From Tomocerus qinae (lineage: Eukaryota > Arthropoda > Collembola > Entomobryomorpha > Tomoceridae): a stretch of DNA of 64,000 nucleotides. Both the position numbers and the translations under genes were made by a program. Below, in pieces: positions 1 through 12,110 of the stretch (positions are counted from its first letter, which is position 1; each line of letters starts with the position of its first letter). Where the stretch lies: assembly GCA_020055645.1 (NCBI GenBank), contig CM034547.1, positions 42,201,909-42,265,908 of the forward strand. Direction: 5' to 3'. The notes under the pieces were generated by a model. That model saw only the letters and a list, made by a program, of their open reading frames with translations, made no database searches and was not told the DNA's origin.

Positions 1-37
1 TAGAGAATTATAAGAATTTGAGTTGATTTATAATTAC

Positions 38-930
38 GTTTCCCAGTCACTCCAGTAGAACGTATCTGAACCCAAAGCGAGTCCAAATGGATATTTTACA
101 TTTGTAACGTACGGTCGCCGATTTCTTCCGTCAATGCCGACACATTCTAAAATTATTTCATGAAATTGTAAACAAGCCTACATGACAAGTTTGAATATTT
201 TTATATCTGTCACAATTTACCAATCTTGTGGGTTCCAGCATCAGCCCAGCATAACTGGTCTCCGATGCTGTCAATAACCAGGGAATTGGGCAATGCAAGT
301 CCTTCTCCAACTAAGACTTGACGTTCTTTTCCATCTAATCCAGCATATTCAATCTTAGGATATTCTCTATTCCAATCACTCCAAAATAAACGTCTGCAAT
401 TTTCATATCAACAAAAGTTAAAGAAATCAGCTCATATAGAAATTAGAAATTCAATTGGAAGTACGTTGAAATTGTTAATTCACCCCCTCTGAGGATACAC
501 GGCAAGTCCTCTAGGATTAACAAGACCAGTTGAAATAATCGTCTTTCTTTTCTTTGAGTTAAGATTAGCAACTTCTATTGTATCTTTAAGTGAGTCAGTC
601 CAGTACAAGTTTTGTGAAGCCCAATCAACGCTCAGCCCTTCAGGAGATCCAATCTCTACAAACGGATTAATTTAATATTAGTTTTAAAATTCATTGAAGA
701 TTTAACGTGACTGTATCTAGAATTACCGTCGTCTAAAAATGTAGATTTGTTGGTTCCATTGAAATAAGCGACTTTAATTGCTCTGGTTGCTACATCACTC
801 CAGAAGACACGGCTGTTAGGACAGTCAATGTCGATTCCAATTGCAGTTTGGAAGGGTTCGACAGTCAAAGGTAGTGACTTTTCTCCGCTGGTTGGAACTT
901 TTATTAGAGACATTCCTTTTGTTACAATAA
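38..930 (-). CDS. Ndg: Nidogen exons 18 (3' part)-21: LY beta-propeller repeats
   Basis: The end of exon 18 plus exons 484-655, 221-393 and 38-146 encode LDL-receptor class B (LY) repeats. Blade signatures are RVFWSD, NLYWTD, RLFWSDWN, QLCWAD and TFYWSDW, with NPRGLAV and PFGLAL stretches between them. In known nidogens this propeller (G3) binds the laminin gamma-1 arm. The last exon in the window ends in phase 2 at a GTAATT donor, so at least one more exon lies to the left. One blade reads CWAD rather than YWTD. Confidence 0.92.
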
Positions 931-3900
931 GAAACTGTCCTTCTGAGCCTTGCCGAGAAACTTCTCGACACTCTTGACCACTTCCGACAAATCCAGATTT
1001 ACAGGTGCAGCGATATTCCCGCGATTCCAGATTTGGTAAGCAATCTGCATTTGGATCACAAACAGATCTATCTTGGTAACATGACACGGATGACCTGCAT
1101 CTATACCCGTCCCCTTCGTATCCCTGAAGAACACAGAAAGTTAAATATAAACTATTTCTTATTTATATACAATTATTTTTTATTCATGATAAATAAACAT
1201 CCGACCTGTTTGCATTGGCATCTATATCCACGAGCTTGAGTGTCATACTCACACTCTGCATTCTTGGCACAATTCTTTAAAACATTACATCCCAGGAGAT
1301 CTTCCTGACAGGTAAGCCCATCACCACGAAATCCAGCTAGTAATTTGATATTATAAAATTTTTACGAAATGTAAAATTCTTAAAATCAATCAACAAATCA
1401 CGGAAACGTACCTTTGCATTCACAAGCGTATTTCGAGCGCGCAGCATCCCAACTACAAAGGGCATTCACATCACAATTTCTTAAAACATCGCATCCAACG
1501 TCACCCTTTGGGCGACAATCTTTACCATCTCCATTGAATCCTTCTCGACAACTGAAGAAAAAGAAATTATAGCATTAACCACAAGTATATAAATAAGATC
1601 TAGATTATCCATTTAATTTGAATGTAAAGTATTATCTGTAATAAAAGTATTTATATACCGGCAAGAATATCGGAGTTCGGCTTGATCGTAGGCACATTCG
1701 CCATAAGGACTGCATTCAGAATGACTTGAGCAAAAATCTGCAATTAAACACTCAAGTATTATTTTCATCGTAAAAATTAAATGTGTAGGAATAGCAAGTA
1801 CTAAATTACCTTGAGGGGCGCAACGCTTTCCGTCTCCGTTGAATCCTTCGCGGCACACGCATGCATATGTATCTCCTCTTTGCAAACAAGCTGCATTAAC
1901 GTCACAAATTGATCTATCTTGTTGACAAGTGACTTCAGGATTCGCTACTTCAACAACAGCAAGTTGACAGCGTTTTCTTACTTCGTCGTAAACAAATCCA
2001 GTTGGACAGTAACAAAAGCTCAACACACAAATTGGAGCTGGGGAATTTTCGCTTGGATCTTTTAGATTACAAAATACATAAGCTGTAGATAAAGTTTAAA
2101 CAAATTACAATGAATAGAGGAAAATCCGTTGTAAAATATTACAGTGTGAGTGTTCCCTTGAGTGCATGCATACGTAACCATCTCCATCAAAACCGGCTTT
2201 ACATTGACAATAATACTCAGTTTGTTCCTCATCAAAGACACACTCAGCATCCACATGGCATGTGTTCTTCACATCACAGGTTTCTATTTGGAAATCACAT
2301 AAATCAATCGCTCTCGGAAATTCAAGAGATAAAATATTTATAGACAAAGTGAGAAATTGTAAATACCCGTGGTTTGTTCTCGATGACACATTGTACCATC
2401 ACCAGAGTACCCGGGTTGACAGCTGCAGATATACGAATTACTATTGTGACTAAAGATGCATTCGGCAAATGGATCGCAGATGCCCCTCACGTGTCTACAG
2501 TCAGGCTCGCTCCCTATTCAAACATAGACAATTAGTACATATTATTTTATAAGTAGTTAATTACATTAGGCTCTTGTTTCTCTAAGGCTCTTCCACTAAC
2601 AATATTTGTTATTCCAAACATTAATTAAGATTATTACCTCTAGGAACTTCAATGCCTGTATTCTGATAGCAAAAAACTCCATCTCCATCATATCCCGACT
2701 GGCAACGACATTCAGGTTCACCAACAGAAACTTCAATGCATTCTGCATTGGGACCACATTGAACGTCCTCACAAGTCAAAACCTCTGAATTATATCAACA
2801 CGTAATTTTAATCAACCAAAAAATAGCAGAAAATGAGAAAAGGCACCAATAAATATACTAATGAAGAATGATCAATTTATACTCACTTGTGCACGTATAT
2901 CCATCACCAGCATATCCGGGCTGAGGACACTGACAACTATGGGATCCTTCAGAGTTAATGCAAGTAGCTGTTACATCACAAGTAGAAGTTCCAATCCTGC
3001 ATTCATCGATATCTACACAAACTGGAGTTTGACTGGATGGTCTTTCTTCATCCTCTTCATAATTATACATCTCCTCATAACTATTATCAAAAATTAAATG
3101 CAAAATTCATCATCGCACTATACGGAGACAGTGAGCTATAAGTATTTCAACAGGTATATGGGCAATTAGTATTTTCTGTACCCTCGATCACAAATGCACT
3201 TGAAGCTTTCACCATCTACAACACAGGAACTATTTGGGCCGCATCTATGTTTATTTTCCTTGCATGGATCTTCTCCTAAAACCATCACAAAAGTTTTTTG
3301 TGTAAAATATTAGAGATCAAGAGCAATCAATCAGAATAGTAGTGGAATGTTATAACTACCATCAACAGGGGTGACTTTGCTAGTGATGGCATAACGAGCA
3401 ATTTGTTGTGACACATCGTACACAATGTAATTCCTTCCGACTTTCATAGTTGTAGTTTCCAATTCGGGAGTGACTGGAGAAGACCAAGGACATTCAACGT
3501 ATTCTACAGTCTGTTCTATGCTGAATGGGTTTTCAATAGAAGTCCCTTCAATGGTGTACGTGTGAGAGGATCTGGAGCGAATGATTCCAGGTGAAACGCG
3601 GGTGAATTGCATTTTGATGTCGTTGACCTCAATGGATTTCCCAACGGGGACAACGGGAGTATTTCCGTGTATCCGGGTGTCTACTTTCATGTGACTAAAC
3701 ACATCTAATCCCATAAAGTTCTGATTGATTTGAACTTTTTGTCCTGTTTGGTAGAAGGAAATGTCTGCAGTATAGTTGAGGATACCGCCTGTTTGCCAAA
3801 ATAAACAGAATTAACGATGGTTGGATTCAATTTGTATACCTAAGGCTTAAGCCTATAAACCCTAAAGTATAATGCTAACTGTCATTTTCAGCTTAGAGAT

Positions 3901-6900
3901 GGTTTTACTTTATAAATGTGTTTTCTTTCTGGTTAGTTTAGCATTTAGCATTTTTCACAGATTTTACGAAATACATGAGGATTGTGTAAGCAAACCTGTG
4001 AGCTGGAAACCGTTCGGTGCATTTTTCACTCGGGTGCTGTACAGCCAGCCGATACTTGTTCCCAACACAATTACTGTCTGCAAGTCGAACCCTAGACGTT
4101 CAGGGATTTTTGCAATCGCAGTATATGAACGGCCGTCCTGAGGCAGAATGTACGAAAATAAATCTGAATCTTCGATTCCTATTCCGTTAAGAACTCCTTT
4201 CACCTTACCGTTCATTCGCAATGGAATACCTGTACCATTTAAAATATTTCATGAATTGGTAATCATTTCCATTAAAGTAACTCAGTTTAAGACAAACTTC
4301 ATTGTCTAATTCAAAATTCAATGCAAACAGTTTTGCTTTTATATTATAAGTAATTCCCTACTTTAAAAATATTATAATGCAATTTCAGATTGTACTCATA
4401 TTATATATCTTTGCATAATGTTATCATTATTTGTTTGTACCAATATGTGAAATTACGTAAGTGACGGTTTGTTATATTAGTATCTAGTATAGCATCTCCC
4501 CAAGATGCTCTTCAAACACATATTTCCTTCGCATACATGACATAGCAGTATTATTTAACAATATTGTGCAACACTAAGTAAATATATGTTTTAAACTAAG
4601 ACTAAATATTTATTGGATATATGTACTAAGTAAACCAGCACTTATAGAAGAGATGAAGATCTCAGCAGCCAAGTTTCCACAATTACAGAACTTATACAAA
4701 TGTTAATTTCTCCTGTGCCGACTTTTCTAAGAATGAGTTGATCAAATGATTTTATTTGTTTCAATAAATTATTTGTAACTTTGCTTTTAAGGTGATTTCG
4801 AATTTCTATCCAGTTTTAAGAGATTAGGCAATATCTTTCTAAGAAGTGCCAGTGGAATGTCAATGTCAATGCATCATATGACAATTTCTAACTTCAGAAC
4901 TTTTAAAGACAGCAAAACTTAATTCACCCCTAAATCTTAACCAAACCCTTTACTTACAAATCAGGCTATATTACACTGTTGGGTGGTAATAATAATATAA
5001 TAATGATTTAGTACATAATTAAGACATTTAAAGTGTCAAATAAATCTTTAACAAAATAATCTGACATGTGTGTACAGTAATTGTTCCCTATCCAGCATCG
5101 CTACATCATTTGTATTACGTCTTTATAAGTAGTAGGTATAGGGGGTTTAAAATAGTCATAAAGCAGTGAGTATTCGGAGAGTGATATGCAAACAAAGAGG
5201 ATAATATGAGACGGAAAGATAAAAGAAATGATTCTCTGAAGATTTGCATAGATTGCAAATACCCACGCGTTTGTTCTATCGAACACGTAGATACACATAG
5301 ATAGGAAATATGAATGTTGAGGGAAGGAAGTGTCGTAACAGTTACCGATAGGAATATATATTTTACATTACCATCTTGAAGACAGACACGACCATTTCCA
5401 TAAAAGCCGCGTGCACATCGGCAACAAAATCCGGGCTCAAAGTCCAGACACTCGGCTTGACTGTGACATTGAGTTGTTCCCCCAGCAGAACATGAAGATG
5501 TGGCTTCTGACGATGACTCTGTACAGAATATAAATGGACAAATCAAATAGTATCAGCTACCAAATGCGAACACACGAATCTGTTGAATGTTTCCGTCTCT
5601 CTTCCACCTAACAAAATAGCATTGTTTGAAAACTCTCAAGTTGCAACTTCTGAGAAATAGTTGAGTGAAATTATTGATGAAGTGGGAGACAAGAAAACTG
5701 AGTCCGGTTCTTGTCCCACTCATGAGAACATTTTTCTCAATGACTTAAATTGTACCATATACATTGACTGAAGCTAATATAAATATTTATTTAGGATCAG
5801 CATAGTATCTAACTGACGCAATACATACATGGATGGTTTCACTGAATAGTAAAGGGCTTGTTACTGAATATTGAACAACATCATTGCAAAATAACATAAA
5901 CTACATAAGGAAGTCAATAGATGCAATATTTTCCATTAAGGCTATATTAAAAGGCTGTTCTATATAACTTCACAAACCATCCTCCATACATAATCATACC
6001 TATTTTGTTACATGAACTTATTTATTATCTTGGTTATTCAATATTTTCTTACTCTGCTTTCAAACACGTACCGACAGTCATGACTGTCAATCACGCAAAG
6101 TATTTTTCAACTTTCATTTGGCCATTATAAACTCGAGTTTTATATTTAAATAGGTAAACTGCTCCATATTTCTATACGAATAAATAATAAACTCTATTTT
6201 CAAACCTTGGCTAATCTCACATTTTCTCCTTACTAATAAACAGATTTTCGGTTTAGTTTAACTGTTATGATTCTATCCTAAAAGTTACGATTTTTGAATT
6301 CCTTAATGCATAGCTGTAGCTGAGAGAGAGGTAAATAATCTTTCTAAGTCTCATATTTACATGCCGACGGCCAAAACTCAAGTCAGAAATCAGCAGGAGC
6401 TTCAAACAGTGACACTCACACAACTCTTACAGTCTCATGATGACTCTATAAGCTAAGTAGGGTAGGGCACCATATACCGGACGACTGAGCTGTGGGAGTG
6501 CAGGAATGAATGCATACTTTTGTTCATTTACTTGGTAGGTAAGAAAAATATTATTTTAACTTAAAACTAACCTGAGTCAATGTTGAGATTTGGTTCCTCG
6601 ATGTTTTCTTTGACTGTTCCAATTTTGAACAACCATACCCCATCCTCATTGGCATTAGACCGCCTAGAACATAAAAGGACTATTTACAGTTTTCAGTATA
6701 GGTTAATTTAACTAAAATTATTACATAATTAAAGCTTCCAATGCAACTAAATAATTGTATACCTTGTAGAATAATGCTATGAATGAGTTAGAAACTAATT
6801 GTAACCGCTCGTATATTATGATTTCAAAACAACGAAGTTAAATAACGCAGAAACATCTACATGATAGCATTGGAGAAGATAAGATAAAATATGGAGCCTC

Positions 6901-9900
6901 TGGTCTAAAAAAGAGGCTGTGAGTGGAAGTAGTTCAGTAATTGAGTGGGATTTTTGGGGTCTAGTCTGGAAACAAAAGTAAAGTTTGTAATAAATAACTG
7001 TCATGTCATTTATGTCCCTATTCATTTACTAGAATCAAGATCATGAAAGCTTCACACAAAACTTGTAGGGAAACAAATGTACCCACGCACTTTCCTTCAG
7101 ATTTACAAGAGATGGGTATATAGTATTCATGAGTTAAGAGTTATAAGAAGGAGATGCCTCCGTCCATATCATAGCATAGCAAAGAAATAAAAAATTCTGT
7201 CAAAACATCACAATTCCTTTGACTTTCTTTTAAATTATTTCCTTTCGCAACGATTAGGATCAGCGTCAGCATCAGTCGTGAGTCAAAAAGGTTGGAGTTT
7301 CTTGCGGAACTCAGACTCAATTCTTCATGGAACAATAATAATGATATTACTCGTCTATATATAGCTATAATAAGTACATTCGTTTAGATAACACGCACAA
7401 ATAGACGGAATCTATATAAAAATCGGATCACAAAAAGCCTGACATGCAAAAGCATCGGAGTATACAATGAACAGACGACATGACAGCAGAGTTTAGTTAG
7501 GTTCAGCATTATTAGTGAAGACAAAGATGTATTTCCTGTTCCCATCTTGAACAAAAACAACAGGAATAAAAAATTCGTCTTCCAATTTCCCAGAGAAGTT
7601 TTCGACAGGGAGATATCTACAAAGACTTTTTTCCTCCCCGGCACTCAGCTCAAATGTATTTTACTGCACCGAAGTGATAAATGTGATATTTCTTCTACTA
7701 CATTAAATCCCTACTACTGCACTTTTTCATTGATTTGACTTTTCTGTTTGAGGAAATGGTTCACTTTATTATTAGGTGCTACTTTCTACAAGAAAACAAC
7801 GGACACAGTCATTTGGGGTGCAACTTACTTTGGAAGGTTGGACACTTGATCAGTTCCAGATCCCTTCAGTGAGAAATGAGGTCCGCTACCGGAGATGATA
7901 CCCGCTTGAGCTTTCGCATCCGGTAAATTCGGATTCTTCCCTGTTCCTTGAATCCACTCAATTTTCTCGTACAAGAATGCAACGTATGTTTCCCCACCGT
8001 CAGATGCAACTACTATTTGAAATGTATTCATCTGTTAAATAAAGCAAAAGTTATTATTAGTCAAATTTAAATCCTCATTCCTTGCATTATTATTGCCTAC
8101 TATCTATTTGTGCATGTGCCAGTTTTACAGAACAATACAAATGCTATTAAATATGACAACATTAACATAGCACGACAATTAGATTAGCTTCAGAGGAAAG
8201 AGACTCTCGTTTTGTTTTTATGATCGCATTATTACTTTCAGGATTTTATAGCCTTTGCCCAGTTGTTTTAAGGTGCTTAAAACATGTAGGTTCGGCTATA
8301 ATCTATCTTACTAGGTTCCATATATTATTTCATGTTACTAGTTATTCTACTTACTACAAATCACAATTTTACAACTCAATTACAAAAATAGGCTCAGCCA
8401 CATTAGCCAAAAAATATAAATGTCAAAGTCAAAAAGAGGTCAACTGAAAATGAAATAAAACTTTTGTATCGTACATGACAAGCCGGCAGCCATGCAAAGC
8501 ACAATCATCTTTTCGGCAAATCGTAAATTAAAACTGGGTCACTTTTTCTCTACAACATAAGCATAAGGACCACTTGTACTATAGGAAACTACATTAAGCC
8601 ATCATAAGTATATTAACAGTATTTTATTTGATTACGAACAACATTTACTCACTCAGTTCGGTACACGCAAGCAATGCTTACCTAAAATAAGACAGACTAA
8701 CTTTTGTTGAGAGTGACTCAAAAGACATTTGCTGAGTAAACGAAACTGACAGCTGAATGAGCTAGTTAAGTCTTAAATTCCTCTTTGCTGTCGGAAGTCG
8801 GTCATGTAGATAATTCTTGATGGAGCGGAAACAAAAATTACAATCCAAATCTATTTTCACTACAGTACCTACACCAACTAACTCTGATTCGCAAAAATTA
8901 CTGGATTTTCACTTTTAACCTAGAATTTTAATTGTCAAAGAATTTTTACAGTTAATTACAGCTAAGCTAATTGTGGATGATTCAGTAAATGATAGTTTTA
9001 TAGCTTTGTTGATACATTAAATATAAATCTAATCTTGAGATGGTGGTACAAGTATTTTACTAGGACTCGGAGAAAAACTCTCAAACTTGTATGCTTCAGA
9101 AATGGAAAAAATTGTGCTGAGAATCAAACATTTGGTGATTATTATAACACGCGGGAAAATTAACTGCCGACAATAATTCGATTTTACAGTAACTTGGTTC
9201 ATAAAGACAACAATCAATCAAATATATTTCTAGACGCTAAAAAGCATAATTTTAAAAGTTACTGACAAGCGCGTACCTTACGGTTTAATGCAAAACGTCT
9301 GCAGTCCTCTTCACGTTGTCCCGCATTGGCAAAATTAGAGTTTCGGCAGAGAGCATGCAAACGACTCTTGGTTCCCTTTGATTTTAACTGAAAAGCCGCG
9401 GAGAAAGATAAAACCACATGCTAGTTGCAAATCAAGTCAGTCGTAAAGTTTAAGGAAAGGAAAAGCAACACGGAAGAGCATTAAAATGACAAAATACAAA
9501 GCTATGTACACACAACTCCAGACTGACTGGTTTTCCAAGGAAAATATTTGAAACCGGAAAATTGCACCGTTGCTTTTCATTGCGTAAAGATGTGCTAAAA
9601 TTTAAAATGCCATCATCGGTTTGATTCGAAACGGATTGCATTTTTACAGTTTAAAAATAGATAAACAAACGCACTCGTTCTTACAATATCAAAAGAGCAT
9701 TAATTTTCTTTTTTAGTAAAGATTGATACAAGATATTGGCAATAGACACAAATCTATCATGTGTCATGTTATTTACGTACTGTTGAGTTCTTAATTGGAG
9801 TTTATAGAAGGAATGACGAACATTCAAATATCTCAAATGTACTAAAGTTAACTTGCCACAATGGCAAAGTTGTTATCTTTGTAGTGGTAAGTATAAAACG

Positions 9901-11607
9901 GTATAATAGAGCAAGTGAAGTGATAGGAGTTTAAAAATATCCTGCTGCGATTAGAATAAAGTCAGAGAGTTCCTAAGAAAAATATTATCAGACATGCAAA
10001 GTCATCACAAAGCGTAGTAATGTAACCTTGTCACTTTTCCTGTCGTAGTGGCCAACGCTATCCCACGTAACGATGAGTAGACCGGTTGGCTGGAAGTTTG
10101 TGGCGGATGAGAAATGGTCTGACAGAAGTGTGCGGGTTCTTTCCAGCAGATCATCATCTGCAGTCTCTCTGTCAAAGGTACATAAAAGTTAAGGTTTAGT
10201 ACTATAATTATCTGTGAAGTAAGAATCCATGACGTGCGAAGAAAGGAAAAATAAAAATCGCGTATGGTAATTCATGTAATGACATAGTAGAATTTGGGAT
10301 TAGCATTCATGAGCATCCAGGAGGATATCAATCAGAGAAGTATTTAGGTTTAGTTGGTATGATGGGTATCCTAAAATTACCATAATCCAACCATAAAAAG
10401 TCGTGTAGATATATGAGTTTGAGTATTGAGAGTGAAACCTCACACCGACCTAAAGAACTATGACATAAATGCGTAGGCAGTAAAATAAAAGAAACTCGTC
10501 TGCAAGTTAAATGCATTCTTAGGCCATAATATCATTCCAATGTCCCTTATTATTACATGGCAGAGCCGATTAGTCTACCAGAGAAAAACAACAACGCAAT
10601 AAAATTGAGAATGAACAATAACGTCATTGTTAATACGAACAAAGTGGGGTTAGGGATGATGCAGAATGGAATGCACGTCATTGTTCGTGACTGGACGAAA
10701 TGATTCCATGAATCAATGCGAAACTTGTTACTGATTCATAAACTATGCTTCAGTAATTCATTTTATCAGTTTTCATGGGGTACATACACTAGGATCTTTT
10801 GCAGGTGTAATGCTAATGCACTATTTGCAAGAGTACCTACACAGCCATCCAATATTTTGTACCGTAGGTTTGCTAATGCTTACAATTGAGTCTATTAAGT
10901 TGGGTCAGTCAGATGTACACCAATTGAATTTCATTTCAGCATTATTATTGGAGATAAGCCTTTTCGTGGGCAGTTTATAATGATCAGTTAGGCAAAAAAG
11001 AAATTGCAAACGGGAATGAATAGTAAATTCAGAGAAATGTTATGAATTTTGTTAGGTTTTAGGTTAAGGTACTTATTATCTAGACGTAGCAATTAAATTT
11101 ACCTGTAGAGAACTGTGCCCACAATCCTTGTGTCAACATCCGAGTAGAAAGGAGCAATCGTAGGGTAGTCGAGAGGAAATTGAATGTTGACGAAGGTAGG
11201 TATGTCCGTCAAAAATGAAATGAGTCCATTCTGGTTTATCTAAAAGAGTTTCAGAGAAACAATTAAAATCTAGGTTTTAGCAGGAAAAGAGATTTTATGG
11301 CTATTTTCGGGTAAAAAAATTAGAAAATACCACAAAAACTTACATAAACAGAGTTGTAGAGTGTTCCAAAGAAAAGGATTGGAACTTGAAGGCGTAATTC
11401 TGGTGAAGATACATCATCACTGTCTCTTGCCAGTTGCAAATCACCTTCATGAGTTCCATATGGAAAGAGTGGAGGACTAGAGCCGGCTACTTGACATAAG
11501 GAGAGAAACACGCAAGAAAAAGCGACGATAAGAATTTCCACTGAGAGTGTTAATGAGTGGGTCGTTTTCTTAGTGCCATGAAGCCGCAATGGGTTCATGA
11601 GACTCAT
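38..11607 (-). CDS. Ndg: Nidogen (entactin), 21 coding exons, 3' end beyond window
   Basis: Basement-membrane glycoprotein that in known family members bridges laminin and collagen IV/perlecan. Exons (minus strand, 5' to 3'): 11344-11607, 11103-11239, 10027-10168, 7829-8031, 6572-6663, 5372-5518, 3996-4229, 3360-3788, 3182-3275, 2887-3080, 2638-2784, 2367-2513, 2143-2283, 1810-2082, 1659-1737, 1412-1551, 1206-1336, 727-1123, 484-655, 221-393, 38-146. Every junction has GT-AG borders and keeps one frame, giving 1281 codons plus 2 nt. Domain order seen: signal peptide (residues about 18-42), NIDO (about 90-280), EGF-like (289-325), G2F beta-barrel (about 330-550), about 11 EGF-like modules (551-1030), then LY/YWTD propeller repeats with FWSD, YWTD and YWSD. 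There is no thyroglobulin type-1 module. The last propeller repeat(s) and any terminal EGF must lie to the left. Human nidogen-1 is about 1250 residues, so little is probably missing. Identity is sure; single splice sites could be off by a few bases. Confidence 0.96.
727..3275 (-). CDS. Ndg: Nidogen exons 9-18: array of about 11 EGF-like modules
   Basis: Ten short exons carry tandem EGF-like modules with recurrent GYxGDGxxC endings. One (exon 10) has the DIDEC start of a calcium-binding EGF. Several exons are 1-1 phase units of 140-147 nt. Exon 14 begins with an atypical module (CYCPTGFVYDEVRKRC) followed by a regular one. Modules 9-11 are each split by an intron (exons 15/16, 16/17, 17/18). 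The second module (exons 9/10) has an acidic, tyrosine-rich insertion between its fifth and sixth cysteines. The exon 17 donor (GTCGGA) is non-consensus but phase-exact. Exon 18 runs on into the propeller. Confidence 0.92.
3360..4229 (-). CDS. Ndg: Nidogen exons 7-8: G2F beta-barrel domain
   Basis: Exons 3996-4229 and 3360-3788 (residues about 329-550) encode the G2F domain, which in studied nidogens binds collagen IV and perlecan. Visible family features are the opening PLRMNGKVKGVLNG, the DGRSYTAIAKIP stretch, the GWLYS motif, and a long beta-rich tail (QNFMGLDVFSHMKVDTRIHG). The exons join in phase 1. Exon 8, at 429 nt, is the longest in the gene. The retained bases are continuous with an EGF-like module after the domain. 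Confidence 0.93.
5372..5518 (-). CDS. Ndg: Nidogen exon 6: first EGF-like module
   Basis: A 147-nt symmetrical phase 1-1 exon encoding a six-cysteine EGF-like unit (C..C..C..CxC..C, with GFYGNGRVC at its end). It sits between NIDO and G2F, as in known nidogens. Introns of about 1.1 kb on both sides (4230-5371 and 5519-6571) hold no other gene that I can support. Confidence 0.92.
6572..11239 (-). CDS. Ndg: Nidogen exons 2-5: NIDO (G1) domain
   Basis: Exons 11103-11239, 10027-10168, 7829-8031 and 6572-6663 encode the NIDO domain. Landmarks are NQNGLISF, PTIAPFYSDVD, GLLIVTWDSVGHY, NTFQIVVASDGGETYV, and the closing NEDGVWLFKIG. These are the family's hallmark stretches in the right order. Introns between them are long for this gene (0.93, 2.0 and 1.16 kb). 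I see nothing inside them beyond AT-rich sequence. The donor of exon 3 (GTTACA) is weak; it is supported by exact phase and by continuity of the domain. Confidence 0.93.
11344..11607 (-). CDS. Ndg: Nidogen exon 1: signal peptide and start of N-terminal globule
   Basis: First coding exon, 88 codons, ending in phase 0 at a consensus GTAAGT donor. The start ATG at 11607 is followed by a second in-frame Met three codons on. A hydrophobic run at residues 25-38 (ILIVAFSCVFLSLC) behind basic residues is a signal peptide, with likely cleavage near the AG-SS at residue 42. The following FPYG...GD motif and the LYNSVY run are typical of the start of the nidogen G1 region, which continues directly into exon 2 (INQNGLISF). 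Confidence 0.93.
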
Positions 11608-12110
11608 CCTGATGAAGTTGATGTGATGAGAACGATGCTAACGATACTAATCCAGAATAAGGACTCTTTTATTTTCAGATAGTTAGGTTTTTATTACTTT
11701 GTCGCACACAATCCGACTATTGTTCTTTATTTTCTCTGGCTGGGATTCTCTCGTTCCCCTTCCTACCCTATTTTACCTTTTCTACATTTACTTACCGATC
11801 AAGATGGTTAGTTTTAGTAAAAATTCTAGAGAAACTTACTCAGTCCAGTCAATTTACATAGGATTGGTTGGTGTCCTAGTAAATGTCTAGAAAGGAAGTT
11901 TTACTACTCTGTTTGTATTTAAATATGTAGCAAAACTGAAGTGGTCTTCTGTGAGTAACGGGAAGTAGAATTCTTTTCGGATGCGTTGATGTTGACTCGA
12001 CCAACTCCCCTGACTGACTGACGGAGTGGAAGACTCTTGGCTCCGGGTCAAAGTTTATTTTGGGATGATAACAGCCAGATCTGTTTGTCTTCTTATCCGA
12101 CCTACACATT
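11608..12110 (-). promoter_or_regulatory. Possible nidogen 5' UTR and promoter
   Basis: The 400 bases upstream of the nidogen ATG end in a GC-richer patch. On the minus strand near 12011-12024 this patch carries three overlapping TCAGT copies, which resemble the arthropod initiator element. No good TATA box was seen at the matching distance. A possible acceptor (TTCTGGATTAG) near 11645 would allow an intron in the 5' UTR. This is inference from position and base composition only. Confidence 0.25.

Noticed and set aside
1033..1239. Plus-strand frames over nidogen exons
   Set aside because: Antisense shadows; the minus-strand exons have EGF cysteines and splice signals.
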